A program made the translations under genes and the position numbers. A model generated the notes under the pieces. The model worked only from the letters and a program-made list of their open reading frames with translations. It was not told the origin of the DNA and did not search any database. Positions 42,822-51,794 of a stretch of 64,000 bases of DNA are shown in pieces; the stretch's first letter is position 1; every line of letters begins with the position of its first letter. Origin of the DNA: Sphingobacterium sp. UBA5670 (GTDB taxonomy: Bacteria; Bacteroidota; Bacteroidia; Sphingobacteriales; Sphingobacteriaceae); NCBI RefSeq assembly GCF_002420705.1, contig NZ_DIIM01000021.1, forward strand, positions 340,418-404,417, read 5' to 3'.

Positions 42822-43657
42822 CAAAAGATAAAAAATACCGCGTCCCTACCGTACTCAGCATTGCGGGGTTCGATGGTAGCGGTGGTGCAGGTATACAAGC
42901 AGATACCAAAACCATATCTGCATTAGGATGTTATGCCATGAATGTCTTAACTGCCCTACCCATACAGAATACACAAGGCGTAAGAAATATTTATGAAATT
43001 CCTACAGCAGCCGTCCAGGACCAATTAGATGCTATTTTTGACGACATCTATCCCGATGCAATCAAAATAGGGATGGTACACAATATTGAACTTGTGGAGC
43101 TTATTAGCGCCTATTTAAAAGAATATAAAGGGCCAATCGTATTTGATCCAGTCATGGTCTCGACCAGCGGGCACAAGCTCATTCACGATGATACAATTCA
43201 GGCCTGCATGGAACTTCTTTTTCCTTTGGCAACGTTAATTACTCCCAATTTAGATGAAGTAAGTGTCTTAGTAGACGAAGTTATTGACAATGTCGAGAAG
43301 ATGAAAAAAGCGGGAAATGCCTTGTTGGCCAAGGGGTGTCAATCCGTACTGATTAAAGGCGGGCATCTCCAGAGTCAAGAATTAACATCCCTGTTGTTCC
43401 GGCACAAGAATCCAGCAATTGAATTCAAATCACAAAAAATTAACAGCAAAAATACACATGGTTCAGGTTGTTCGCTTTCTTCAGCAATTGCGAGCCATTT
43501 GGCACAAGGCATTGGTCTCGATAGCGCAGTAGACTTCGCATTAGCCTATATACACGCAGCAATAGCTGGTAGCAAAGATCTCGTCATTGGCAAAGGAAAT
43601 GGGCCATTAAATCACTTCCACAATCCGATTAAACTTATTCAATATGAACTGGACTGA
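42818..43657 (+). CDS. thiD: Hydroxymethylpyrimidine/phosphomethylpyrimidine kinase
   Basis: Phosphorylates hydroxymethylpyrimidine twice to its pyrophosphate. The ATG at 42818 overlaps the thiE stop; the frame is open further back to 42764 within thiE, but MTKDKKYRVPTVLSIAGFDGSGGAG is the family start. That gives 279 residues. Ribokinase motifs GFDGSGGAGIQADTKT and the C-terminal NTHGSGCSLSSAIASHLAQG (anion hole and catalytic base) are intact. It overlaps tenA by 14 bases. Confidence 0.95.
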   Translation: MTKDKKYRVPTVLSIAGFDGSGGAGIQADTKTISALGCYAMNVLTALPIQNTQGVRNIYEIPTAAVQDQLDAIFDDIYPDAIKIGMVHNIELVELISAYLKEYKGPIVFDPVMVSTSGHKLIHDDTIQACMELLFPLATLITPNLDEVSVLVDEVIDNVEKMKKAGNALLAKGCQSVLIKGGHLQSQELTSLLFRHKNPAIEFKSQKINSKNTHGSGCSLSSAIASHLAQGIGLDSAVDFALAYIHAAIAGSKDLVIGKGNGPLNHFHNPIKLIQYELD

Positions 43658-44300
43658 TCATGCCTGGGAATCCATAACAGCTATTTATTCTGATATACTT
43701 ACTATGCCGTTTATTGTTCAGCTTAGTGATGGCAGTCTTCCTCTGGATAAATTTCAATTTTACATGCAGCAGGATGCTTTCTATTTAGAAGAATTTGGCC
43801 GTGTGCTCGCCTTTATAGGTGCAAAAAGTGCGGATAACCAACAAGCATTGGACTACTTCGAATTTGGTCGCAATGCGCTTCTTGTTGAACGGGCATTACA
43901 CGAAAATTACTTTCGGGAATTTGGTTTAAGTCCTGCCGACAAGAGCAACAAAATCGAACCAACCTGCCATCATTATGTCCATTTTCTTAAAAGCGTAGCC
44001 GCTTTCGAGAGCGTTGAGATCGCTATGGCGGCAACACTCCCCTGTTTTTGGATTTATAAAGAGGTCGGCGACCATATTGTAGCCACGGCAAATACACAGG
44101 GGAATCCCTATTCCAAATGGATAGAAACCTATAGCGGTGACGACTTTGCACAGGGCGTTATCAAAGCGAAAAACTACGTTGACAAAATTGCAGCAGAAAC
44201 TACTGCAACAAAACGGGAGAAGATGCGACAAGTATTTATAACAGCTTCCCAATTAGAGTATCAGTTCTGGTTAGCAGCTTACGAACGAAGGGTATGGTAA
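43644..44300 (+). CDS. tenA: TenA family aminopyrimidine aminohydrolase
   Basis: Salvages degraded thiamine by hydrolysing aminopyrimidines to hydroxymethylpyrimidine. The protein has 218 residues of an all-helical fold. QDAFYLEEFGRVLAFIGAK near 35 and the ATLPCFWIYKEVG segment carrying the catalytic cysteine (near residue 133) are recognisable, along with YSGDDFAQGV. It ends the thi operon. With thiM, thiE and thiD but without thiC or thiG here, the operon is a salvage module. Confidence 0.94.
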   Translation: MNWTDHAWESITAIYSDILTMPFIVQLSDGSLPLDKFQFYMQQDAFYLEEFGRVLAFIGAKSADNQQALDYFEFGRNALLVERALHENYFREFGLSPADKSNKIEPTCHHYVHFLKSVAAFESVEIAMAATLPCFWIYKEVGDHIVATANTQGNPYSKWIETYSGDDFAQGVIKAKNYVDKIAAETTATKREKMRQVFITASQLEYQFWLAAYERRVW

Positions 44301-44552
44301 ACAAACGCAAACTGTCCGATACCGAACAGTTGATGTTCAAAAATGAGCATTAACGAAAATAGCACTCAGGAACAAAACTAGTGTTAATCAGTATTTTAAA
44401 CGGATTAAAAGTTTTGGCATTACTATTATACTCTAGGTGGCAGTTAACAATAGAGCGTGTGCACAAGTGCATAAGCACATAAGAAACGATAAAAAGGGAA
44501 ATTAAAATGAAACTTTCAGTAACAATAAATTTAAACTAATAACAAAAAAATA

Positions 44553-45296
44553 ATGAAAAGAATCTTAACCATTGCCTTTATTTCATTTTTATATGTAGCT
44601 CAGGCACAAGAACGCGAAACACGCAAGATCACTGCTCCAGATGGTATTTCATCGGCAACTTCATTACGTGTAGATTATATCCACTCTAATCGCAACGAGG
44701 TTGTTGTTGAAGCAGATAATCCTGAGCATTTATCCCTTATCGAAACGACTGTAAAAAACGGCACACTCTATGTACAGTATAAAAGAAACAGTTCTGTCAG
44801 AAATGCGAGAAACAATCGCGTAATTGTTTACTCAAGCAAGATACCAACACGTTTTTCGGCATCATCCAGCAGTTCGATCTATACGGATGAAACGATTAAG
44901 GCAAACAAAATTTCTGTAGACGTATCCTCTTCCGCAAAAATATCCCTTAAAAAATTAATTGCGGATGATATAAATCTTTCAACGAGCTCTTCAAGTAAGT
45001 TAACGACAGAAGTCAGCAGTAAAAACTTGCAAGTAGCGGCAAGCAGTTCGTCTAAGCAGGAAATTGCGGGTAGCGCTTCAAATTTAGATCTGAACACCAA
45101 CTCCTCAGCATCGGTTGATATGAGCCGTTTCACGACAACAAATGCGCAAATACAAGCCAATTCGTCTGCCAATGTAACGCTTAGCGTGAAGGAAAACTTA
45201 CAGGGAAATGTCTCTACGTCGGCAAGAATTGCGTTAAAAAATCAGCCAAAAAATGTCCAGGTTGACAAATCAACAAGTGGCAGAGTAGTATTATAA
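44553..45296 (+). CDS. DUF2807 (GIN domain) exported protein
   Basis: The protein has 247 residues. The signal peptide MKRILTIAFISFLYVAQAQ leads into a serine/asparagine-rich beta-helical region with short alternating repeats (SASSSSSIY, VSSSAKISL, LSTSSSSKL, ASSSSKQEI, NSSASVDM, NSSANVTL), characteristic of the DUF2807/GIN domain. Function is unknown; such proteins are periplasmic or surface-located in Bacteroidota. It is monocistronic and followed by a strong terminator. Confidence 0.87.
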   Translation: MKRILTIAFISFLYVAQAQERETRKITAPDGISSATSLRVDYIHSNRNEVVVEADNPEHLSLIETTVKNGTLYVQYKRNSSVRNARNNRVIVYSSKIPTRFSASSSSSIYTDETIKANKISVDVSSSAKISLKKLIADDINLSTSSSSKLTTEVSSKNLQVAASSSSKQEIAGSASNLDLNTNSSASVDMSRFTTTNAQIQANSSANVTLSVKENLQGNVSTSARIALKNQPKNVQVDKSTSGRVVL

Positions 45297-45352
45297 TTTT
45301 TAGTGTGGTCTTTAAAAAGACTGTTTATTTATGTTTAATGTTTAGTTAGCTT

Positions 45353-45391
45353 AAAGGTGATACATACCCCAGTATCACCTTTGCTTTTTTA
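45353..45391 (+). terminator. Rho-independent terminator after the DUF2807 gene
   Basis: Stem AAAGGTGATAC / GTATCACCTTT with an 8-base loop and a following T-run. Confidence 0.88.
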
Positions 45392-45534
45392 ACCGATTAT
45401 CTTTCCCTATCCTACTCAACTTCAACGGCCTCCTGTCATCAAAAGCAATTCTTTACATGGAGTCCAGATTCTAGTAATCGGGGATTCCTGGCATTTTCGT
45501 ATCTTGAAAGTGTAAAATCATAAACTTCAAAAGG

Positions 45535-46059
45535 ATGGATAACTTTCTAGCGAGCTGCTTAAAAAAATTTCAATATTATAAATCACTGGGTGATAAAACA
45601 TTTGATCAATTAAGTACTGAACAACTATTTTGGCAGCCAAATGATTCGAGCAACAGCATTGCACTGCTTGTGAAACATTTAAGTGGAAATATGCTTTCAC
45701 GTTGGACCGATTTTCTCAGCACGGACGGAGAAAAAGATAATAGAAACCGGGATCTGGAATTTGAGAATACCTGGACAAACCGCGAGGAGCTTCTTGATCA
45801 TTGGGATGCCGGATGGAATTGTCTGTTTCAAGCCATTGAGTCTCTCGTAGAAGGAGATCTAGAAAAAGTTATCTTTATACGCAATGAAGAGCATACTGTC
45901 ATGGAGGCTATTTTGCGGCAGATTGCACATTACCCCTATCATATCGGGCAGATTGTTTATATCGGAAAAATATGTATCGATGAAAAATGGTCCTCCTTAT
46001 CTATACCCAAAGGCGCTTCTGCATCCTATAATAAGGAAAAATTCAACAGGGAAAAATAG
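45535..46059 (+). CDS. DinB-like protein (DUF1572)
   Basis: The protein has 174 residues of the DinB four-helix metal-binding fold. Potential metal histidines are in LLVKHLSGNMLSRW near residue 47, and in IAHYPYHIGQIVYIGK near residues 139-145, the usual spacing for the three-histidine site. The family includes thiol transferases and stress-induced proteins of unknown activity. No partner gene is apparent. Confidence 0.87.
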   Translation: MDNFLASCLKKFQYYKSLGDKTFDQLSTEQLFWQPNDSSNSIALLVKHLSGNMLSRWTDFLSTDGEKDNRNRDLEFENTWTNREELLDHWDAGWNCLFQAIESLVEGDLEKVIFIRNEEHTVMEAILRQIAHYPYHIGQIVYIGKICIDEKWSSLSIPKGASASYNKEKFNREK

Positions 46060-46192
46060 CGGGTAAATCTCTGCCGATTTTTTAAAGGTAGGCAAGTAGA
46101 ACATGCATTACAAGGGCAGTACACTCCATTTAACACATTAATTCATTGTATAAGCACAGGTAGTTTTAACACATTTTTCGCAAACTTTTAAG

Positions 46193-46200
46193 TATATTTG
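46193..46200 (+). promoter_or_regulatory. -7 element upstream of the AraC gene
   Basis: TATATTTG matches TAnnTTTG, 60 bp before the ATG at 46260. The -33 region is not a good match. Confidence 0.45.
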
Positions 46201-46259
46201 TCATACATACAACTATTTCTTTTATATGATTTCGTTGTTAAGTACGTTGTTTTAAGACT

Positions 46260-47147
46260 ATGAAAAATTCGATTAAGATCATCAACAATTACGAGTACAA
46301 AAAACTATTTCTACCTGATGTTTCGGAGCATAATCTGTTCAACGAAAATAAAATTCAAGTCTATCGAATTGAAAGCTACCTTCGCAGTATCCTGATGCCC
46401 GTCATCCCCTACCGTACAACCTTTAATTTTCTCATTTTTGTTACGAAAGGCACATTGACACAGCATCTGGAGAGTGCCTCTTATACACTGACCGAAAACC
46501 AGGTCATTAACATCAAACAAGGTAATATTACGGCTACGCTGGCAATCTCCGATGATGTAGAAGGTTTTTTTGTGGTCTATGAAAATGAAATTGTAACTGA
46601 TATTGAGCTTGGTATAAACGATATTAAATTTTTCAATTCCCATCCTTTTACCACACTTAAACCCCATGTAGCGCATTGGATCCAGCAAATGTTGATGTTA
46701 TTGGAAGAAGAACTTTTTACCGAGGGGCGCGTAATGGAAGTCTGCATCTCCATGATGCAGTGTATCCTATTGAAGGTGATAAAATCGGATATTGAGACAA
46801 AAGCCCCGATGAGCAGACAGTTAGATATTGCGTTCCGTTTTCGCGAATACGTCCAAAAGTTCCATATCGATCATAAAAACGTCTTATTTTACGCTAATTT
46901 ATTGCATATTTCAGAAAACTACCTCAATAAATGTGTTAAAGAAGCGACAAATAAACCACCGAAGCAATGGATTAGCGAAATAAGTATTTTACATAGCCAG
47001 ATTCTCCTGCAGGATGCTACGAGAGATATTGCTGGTATAGCCTTTGAATTGAAATTTCAATCGCCCTCATATTTCACTAGGCTGTTCAAAAAAATCACTG
47101 GGTACTCACCCAGTGACTATAGAAAACATAAGTTTATGGCGGGCTAA
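46260..47147 (+). CDS. AraC family transcriptional regulator
   Basis: The protein has 295 residues. The C-terminal double helix-turn-helix (about 195-293) includes VLFYANLLHISENYLNKCVKEATNKPPKQWI and IAGIAFELKFQSPSYFTRLFKKITGYSPSDYRK. The N-terminal cupin-like domain is poorly conserved. It runs into the end of the urease-region DUF2490 gene, the two stops overlapping by 4 bp. That makes the 3' ends convergent, with no terminator visible between them. Whether it regulates the urease genes is unknown. Confidence 0.9.
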   Translation: MKNSIKIINNYEYKKLFLPDVSEHNLFNENKIQVYRIESYLRSILMPVIPYRTTFNFLIFVTKGTLTQHLESASYTLTENQVINIKQGNITATLAISDDVEGFFVVYENEIVTDIELGINDIKFFNSHPFTTLKPHVAHWIQQMLMLLEEELFTEGRVMEVCISMMQCILLKVIKSDIETKAPMSRQLDIAFRFREYVQKFHIDHKNVLFYANLLHISENYLNKCVKEATNKPPKQWISEISILHSQILLQDATRDIAGIAFELKFQSPSYFTRLFKKITGYSPSDYRKHKFMAG

Positions 47148-47953
47148 TGTTTTCGTTTATTGTAAGGTAAATTCCAGATTAAATCTACGGCCAAATAATG
47201 AACGCCAAAATCTACTTTGTCATAGCCTTTAATTAAGTCGTTCATATACCCCAGATCCAATCGCAAAGGTGTCTTTGGAATATCTGTCATATAATAGAAA
47301 CCAAGACGGGTCTCTTTATAGCCAAAGCTTGACCAGGCACTAACAGGTTCGTAGAGTTTACTTATTGCAAAAAGTCCCTCTGCGCTCAAAGCCAATTCTT
47401 GTTTATTTTTAGCCGAAATTTTAAAATTTAGCTGCGACTTCAAGCGGGTCCTAAATTGAAAATTTTCTTCTGTCTTTTGAAAATCAGCTGTAAAGAACTT
47501 TCGGAACTCTTGCCTTAACGTATTTTTCCATTTCAAGCGATCATTCAGGGTAAATGTATACGCATATCGTCCATATAACCTAAACTCTTGCTCGACCCCT
47601 TCATTATGATAAGGTGCCGCCTCATCATAGATATTTTGGCGACGATAGCTTACAGCATAACTATATTGCTGGTTTTTGGCAAATTTATGGTAGACTTCAT
47701 GGTTTAGTACCCAAATGGCCTGTTTATGAAAAGGATTTGAATCATCGGGCGTGCTTTTGGTACCCAGGCCAATATAAGTCAATGCTTCCTTCGTTCCAGC
47801 ACTATCCAATTTCCTACGCAAGCCCAAAACTGACCAAGATGCGGTCCTTGCTTTTCCTAATCCCGGCGGACTGACCTGTCCATAGACCGTATTTACATGA
47901 ATTCCCAATAAGAGCATTATTGGGAATAGTTTTATTAAACGAAATTTAAACAT
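47144..47953 (-). CDS. DUF2490 outer membrane protein
   Basis: The protein has 269 residues. A signal peptide (ending VNTVYGQ) precedes a region of alternating beta strands typical of an outer-membrane barrel: YSYAVSYRRQNIYD, FRLYGRYAYTFTLNDRLKWKNTLRQEFR, FRTRLKSQLNFKIS, and a terminal strand VDLIWNLPYNKRKH. It fits the DUF2490 family (function unknown). It is last in the colinear urease cluster, 27 bp after the urea transporter, so a surface role linked to urea or nickel is a possibility only. Confidence 0.78.
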   Translation of the reverse strand: MFKFRLIKLFPIMLLLGIHVNTVYGQVSPPGLGKARTASWSVLGLRRKLDSAGTKEALTYIGLGTKSTPDDSNPFHKQAIWVLNHEVYHKFAKNQQYSYAVSYRRQNIYDEAAPYHNEGVEQEFRLYGRYAYTFTLNDRLKWKNTLRQEFRKFFTADFQKTEENFQFRTRLKSQLNFKISAKNKQELALSAEGLFAISKLYEPVSAWSSFGYKETRLGFYYMTDIPKTPLRLDLGYMNDLIKGYDKVDFGVHYLAVDLIWNLPYNKRKH

Positions 47954-47980
47954 ACATAAAATTTTAGTTCACAAAAAGGA

Positions 47981-48871
47981 CTAGGAAGTCCCTTCGACTG
48001 ATGAAAATTTATTCACCAACCATTTATCCACAAGTTTGACCGGTTGCATTGCCCACATCGCAAAAACAAATGGGAAAGTCAATGTCGTCCACCCGTTGTG
48101 AATCAAAAAATGATCAAAATAGGTGGCAATAATAACTGCGATCAGCACATAGACACCGTCACGAACACGTGGGCCGCTCAGAGCTATTCCAACCAAGACC
48201 GCATTGAAGCTAAAAATGCCATTATTGGTCATATCTGCAGATTCATGGCCATGATGCGAAATATAAACACTGATGATAACAGCAGCGAAACCGTAAAGTG
48301 CTCCCATGGGATTGCTCAGGAAAACCCCAATGAAAAAGATCAATCCAGCAATTAAACTACCCTGAAAAATAACCTGACCAAAGGCATGGCCTTCAATTAA
48401 GAAATCATCCATTTCTTGAATATCAACAAAATGCTCGGGTACCGTCCGTAAGGCCAATTCTGGAATACTCAACACATACAATGCGATCCAGGTAATTAAG
48501 ATAAATGGAAATGTAAATACCGGCAGATTCTTCTTTAATGCAAAACCCATCAATATGGTGGTCAACGCAGATCCGACGATTAAAGCTCCCCATACCCAGA
48601 CGTTTGTCTGAAAATAGAAAACCAAAGCTATACCATAAAGCGTAGCATTAAATCCGAAGAGTCCATCATTGATATGATCCTCATCAAATTTCATCAACTT
48701 GGCAGTCAATACCCCAACGATATTGGCGAGGATTCCCGCAAAGCCCATGAGTGCCGAATCATAAATAATGGCGCCTATAAATAAAATACCCGTCCAAATG
48801 TTACCCTGTAACATAATTTGCCCAAATCCTTTAAAAAAAGCTTTTACAAAAGCTAGGATGTTATTTTTCAT
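47981..48871 (-). CDS. Urea transporter
   Basis: The protein has 296 residues of the UT/Yut family (PF03253). Two homologous membrane halves each carry the signature loop: DGLFGFNATLYGIAL near residue 70 and NGIFSFNAVLVGIAL near 215. These line the urea-selective pore. It is an integral inner-membrane channel allowing urea to reach cytosolic urease. It sits 10 bp after ureD in the same operon, which strongly supports the assignment. Confidence 0.93.
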   Translation of the reverse strand: MKNNILAFVKAFFKGFGQIMLQGNIWTGILFIGAIIYDSALMGFAGILANIVGVLTAKLMKFDEDHINDGLFGFNATLYGIALVFYFQTNVWVWGALIVGSALTTILMGFALKKNLPVFTFPFILITWIALYVLSIPELALRTVPEHFVDIQEMDDFLIEGHAFGQVIFQGSLIAGLIFFIGVFLSNPMGALYGFAAVIISVYISHHGHESADMTNNGIFSFNAVLVGIALSGPRVRDGVYVLIAVIIATYFDHFLIHNGWTTLTFPFVFAMWAMQPVKLVDKWLVNKFSSVEGTS

Positions 48872-48881
48872 TGGAATATAA

Positions 48882-49679
48882 TTAGTTGTTATTCAAAAAT
48901 ATGTTGTCCCATAATGCGCTTTGCATTTCTTTAAAAAGAAGATAAAGCTGTTCGGCACCGTAACCTAAAACGCGAACCATAAAACCGTCGTGTTGCAATT
49001 CACTAATACCAAACGCAACGTCTTTGGTTTCCCCGTATTGTTCATGGAAAGTCTCGATCCAGTCACTTGGATTCAAGCCGGCACTATTAAGGTAAATCAA
49101 AGTTCCCTGATGCGTATAGCCTTCCAAAATACCCAAGCCTTGTATAGGCATACGATCTGGCTGCAGCAATACATTATCTTTCACAACGAGCCTACCATTG
49201 ACATAACATTCTGTCAGATTTTGAAAGTGATTGTACATGAACTCTTCACCAGACATTTTCCGACCACAAGTCACGATTTCACTAAGCAATAAGTGACAAT
49301 TAGAGGCAAGATGTACAATGTTATGGCTCAAAAAATGAGACGAATGTTGTGGTACTACAGGATGGGGCACATAAGAAAAAACAGCATTTTCACCGATATT
49401 CACTTCCATAGTTTGGGAAGAATGGCCTTTCATATGGAATAGACGCTGATAAGCCTGTGTCTGCAATTGCAACTTAGCCCCGGGAGCAATATCCACTTGA
49501 ATACGGTGGTCATCACCGTCGAGTAAGCCTGGGGATGAGCTCATGATCATCAAGTACGCGGCATTGTCTTTTTGATATTGTCCAACAGGAACGATACGAA
49601 ACGGCTGTGTCGCATATGCATCTTTTAAAAAGGATTTTCCTTCGCGATGTGCTACTTTAATATCTAAAGAACAAATCAT
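48882..49679 (-). CDS. ureD: Urease accessory protein UreD (UreH)
   Basis: Scaffold that docks on apo-urease and recruits UreF and UreG for nickel insertion. The protein has 265 residues. PF01774-type features are visible: SSPGLLDGDDHRIQVDIAPGAKLQLQTQAYQRLFHM near residue 48, PHPVVPQHSSHFLSHNIVHLA near 107 and VTCGRKMSGEEFMYNHF near 137. It starts 2 bp after the ureG stop and precedes the urea transporter. Confidence 0.93.
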   Translation of the reverse strand: MICSLDIKVAHREGKSFLKDAYATQPFRIVPVGQYQKDNAAYLMIMSSSPGLLDGDDHRIQVDIAPGAKLQLQTQAYQRLFHMKGHSSQTMEVNIGENAVFSYVPHPVVPQHSSHFLSHNIVHLASNCHLLLSEIVTCGRKMSGEEFMYNHFQNLTECYVNGRLVVKDNVLLQPDRMPIQGLGILEGYTHQGTLIYLNSAGLNPSDWIETFHEQYGETKDVAFGISELQHDGFMVRVLGYGAEQLYLLFKEMQSALWDNIFLNNN

Positions 49680-49681
49680 AA

Positions 49682-50320
49682 TTAACGTAGTAAATTAGGT
49701 TCCTCAATATCTTGAAGGAGTGCGTATTTTTTAATCCAGCCCACGATCTCTTCTAAACCATCGCCAGTTTTCAGATTTGAAAACAAGAATGGAGAACCTT
49801 TACGCATTTTACGTGCATCATGCTCCATTACTTCTAAGCTTGCACCTACATAGGGTGCCAAATCTTTCTTATTGATCAATAAAAGATCAGATCTTGTAAT
49901 TGCTGGACCACCTTTACGAGGCATTTTTTCACCTTCGGCAACATCAATTACGAAAATGGTAATATCGGCGAGATCAGGGCTATAGGTAGAAGTTAGGTTA
50001 TCACCACCACTTTCAATCAAAATCAACTCCAAATCCGGGAAGCGGCTTGCTAGTTCTTCTACAGCTTCCAGATTCATACTCGCATCTTCCCGTATCGCCG
50101 TATGCGGGCAACCGCCGGTTTCTACGCCGATAATTCGTTCACGGGGAAGCAAACTATTTTTGGCCATATATTCCGCATCTTCCTTGGTATAAATGTCATT
50201 CGTAATTACGGCAAGATCAATTTCATTCATCAAACGTCTGCTCAATCTTTCCAATAATGCTGTTTTACCAGATCCTACTGGGCCACCAACCCCTATTTTA
50301 ACATATTTTCTATTTTCCAT
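49682..50320 (-). CDS. ureG: Urease accessory GTPase UreG
   Basis: GTP-dependent nickel delivery to urease. The protein has 212 residues. The P-loop GGPVGSGKT is at residues 12-20. The nickel-binding CPH motif is at Cys71-Pro72-His73 in ETGGCPHTAIREDASMN. LILIESGGDNLTSTYSPDLAD and the guanine motif NKKDLAPYVGA follow. It has no His-rich N-terminal extension, so nickel storage is not expected. Between ureF (12 bp) and ureD (2 bp). Confidence 0.97.
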   Translation of the reverse strand: MENRKYVKIGVGGPVGSGKTALLERLSRRLMNEIDLAVITNDIYTKEDAEYMAKNSLLPRERIIGVETGGCPHTAIREDASMNLEAVEELASRFPDLELILIESGGDNLTSTYSPDLADITIFVIDVAEGEKMPRKGGPAITRSDLLLINKKDLAPYVGASLEVMEHDARKMRKGSPFLFSNLKTGDGLEEIVGWIKKYALLQDIEEPNLLR

Positions 50321-50332
50321 TTTAATTGTTTT

Positions 50333-51028
50333 TTAAGAAATATAAACTCTAGAATATAATCGTTCGTGTTGCATGCAACGGATATCAAATCCAATGTTGC
50401 ATAAGCCCACTAAATTCCGTTCAACTATTAAAGTCTCTTTACAGAGATCAAGTATATCATCATGTAAACCAAAAAGTATATCTTGGCCATCCAATTGACC
50501 TAACGGCACAAGTTTTACAGCATTGGTCACCATCGTAATAGCGGCATTATAATAAAAGCCGTGTAACGCTTCTTCCAAAGGAATTTCTAAAAGTGACGCC
50601 AGCATGCCATACATCAAACAGTAATGACTATCTACTTCCTTCTTTTGGATTAATTCACCCCAGGACAGCATAAAATCCTGCTGTTGATACCGACTGAATA
50701 TTTTATAAATACGTACGCCCAGTTTTTTACTGGCATCGCGAATTTCTCTTGGGCTTTTTAATGCTGTACATTCTTGATCTAGGGCGATCAATGCATCCAT
50801 GTCCTGCGAAGAAGTTGCTTCATAGGCCAATTTCATCAAAGCAGCATCATTGTACTTCAAATTATACCAGAGGTTATGACGCACATAGTTGTCCGCCGTA
50901 ACCTTATCACAGACCAAGCCCTGTTGTACATAGGTCTCCAGTCCATTTGAATGGGTAAACCCACCAATTGGCAATGTTGGATCTGCTAGATGGAGTAACT
51001 TGCCTAGAAATGTATTTTTCATTGACAT
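50333..51028 (-). CDS. ureF: Urease accessory protein UreF
   Basis: Forms the UreD-UreF-UreG complex that loads nickel. The frame is open to 51094, but the ATGs at 51028 and 51022 (MSMKNTFLGKLLHLADPTLPIGGFTHSNGLE) match the family start; I chose 51028, giving 231 residues. The LLHLADPTLPIGGFTHSNGLETYVQ signature is clear, as is a helical remainder ending MQHERLYSRVYIS. A gap of about 220 bp to ureE upstream has only a weak small inverted repeat. Confidence 0.94.
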   Translation of the reverse strand: MSMKNTFLGKLLHLADPTLPIGGFTHSNGLETYVQQGLVCDKVTADNYVRHNLWYNLKYNDAALMKLAYEATSSQDMDALIALDQECTALKSPREIRDASKKLGVRIYKIFSRYQQQDFMLSWGELIQKKEVDSHYCLMYGMLASLLEIPLEEALHGFYYNAAITMVTNAVKLVPLGQLDGQDILFGLHDDILDLCKETLIVERNLVGLCNIGFDIRCMQHERLYSRVYIS

Positions 51029-51248
51029 TATTTTTTTATTATAAGTATATATCTTCAAGGACCAACCCGCCCCTCGTGTAATCTTCTCTACCATTGGATA
51101 TTAAAGCTGTACCAAGTTTTTCCTTTTATGAAAAGAAAGTACTGCTGTAATCCTTTTTTATCTGAACCTTCCCTTTTTCCTGATTCCTATTTTTTACATT
51201 ATAGGATCAATGAGCTAGCTACGCTCGGTTATCGAGCAGAACGAAACT

Positions 51249-51791
51249 TCAGTCTCCCTTCATAGCTGTTGGCGCTTGCGAATTCATGAAGGCTTTGTCG
51301 TTGATCAAAAGCGGGATATTTTTAGTCGAAGACTTTATCTTCTGATGATGTTTCGGATCAACATTTGCATTGAGCTGATGTAAAAGTTGACGCTCGCAAC
51401 GCTGTGGGTCAAATCCTTGTTTAGTTAGCCATTCGTACATTGACCGTTCATAAGGCATAAGCAATTCATTTGCCTCCACAAATAGAGGCAAATGTTTGTT
51501 TCCAATTTCGCTGCTTACAAAAGCAGTTCGCAGGAAATCAATTGCCTTGACATGGATGACTTCACAAGGCTTGATCGTTACCACAACAATTTTCTCCTCA
51601 TCTTCGTACAAGATATCACCATCCTGCAAGCTGGATGTATTACCCAACAATTTGACGGCAATATCCATTCCCTCCGCTGTACGTAAACGTTGAATACGTT
51701 TGGTCGACTCATACCATTCAATAGCAAGCGAATCCAGACGCTTAGTGATCTGCTCACCATGAATATTCCTTGTGATTTCCGTGATTATCAT
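51249..51791 (-). CDS. ureE: Urease accessory protein UreE (first copy)
   Basis: Nickel metallochaperone with 180 residues. The N-terminal domain includes LAIEWYESTKRIQRLRTAEGMDIAVKL. The C-terminal ferredoxin-like domain has VVTIKPCEVIHV and the nickel-binding histidine (His100) in EIGNKHLPLF. The tail is not strongly histidine-rich; it ends with lysine, asparagine and scattered His. The ATG lies 3 bp after the outer-membrane gene stop. A second UreE-like protein is encoded at 61690-62220. Confidence 0.9.
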   Translation of the reverse strand: MIITEITRNIHGEQITKRLDSLAIEWYESTKRIQRLRTAEGMDIAVKLLGNTSSLQDGDILYEDEEKIVVVTIKPCEVIHVKAIDFLRTAFVSSEIGNKHLPLFVEANELLMPYERSMYEWLTKQGFDPQRCERQLLHQLNANVDPKHHQKIKSSTKNIPLLINDKAFMNSQAPTAMKGD

Positions 51792-51794
51792 TTT

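Noticed and set aside
44295..44354. 19-codon ORF overlapping the tenA stop
   Set aside because: Short, no conserved features, likely chance.
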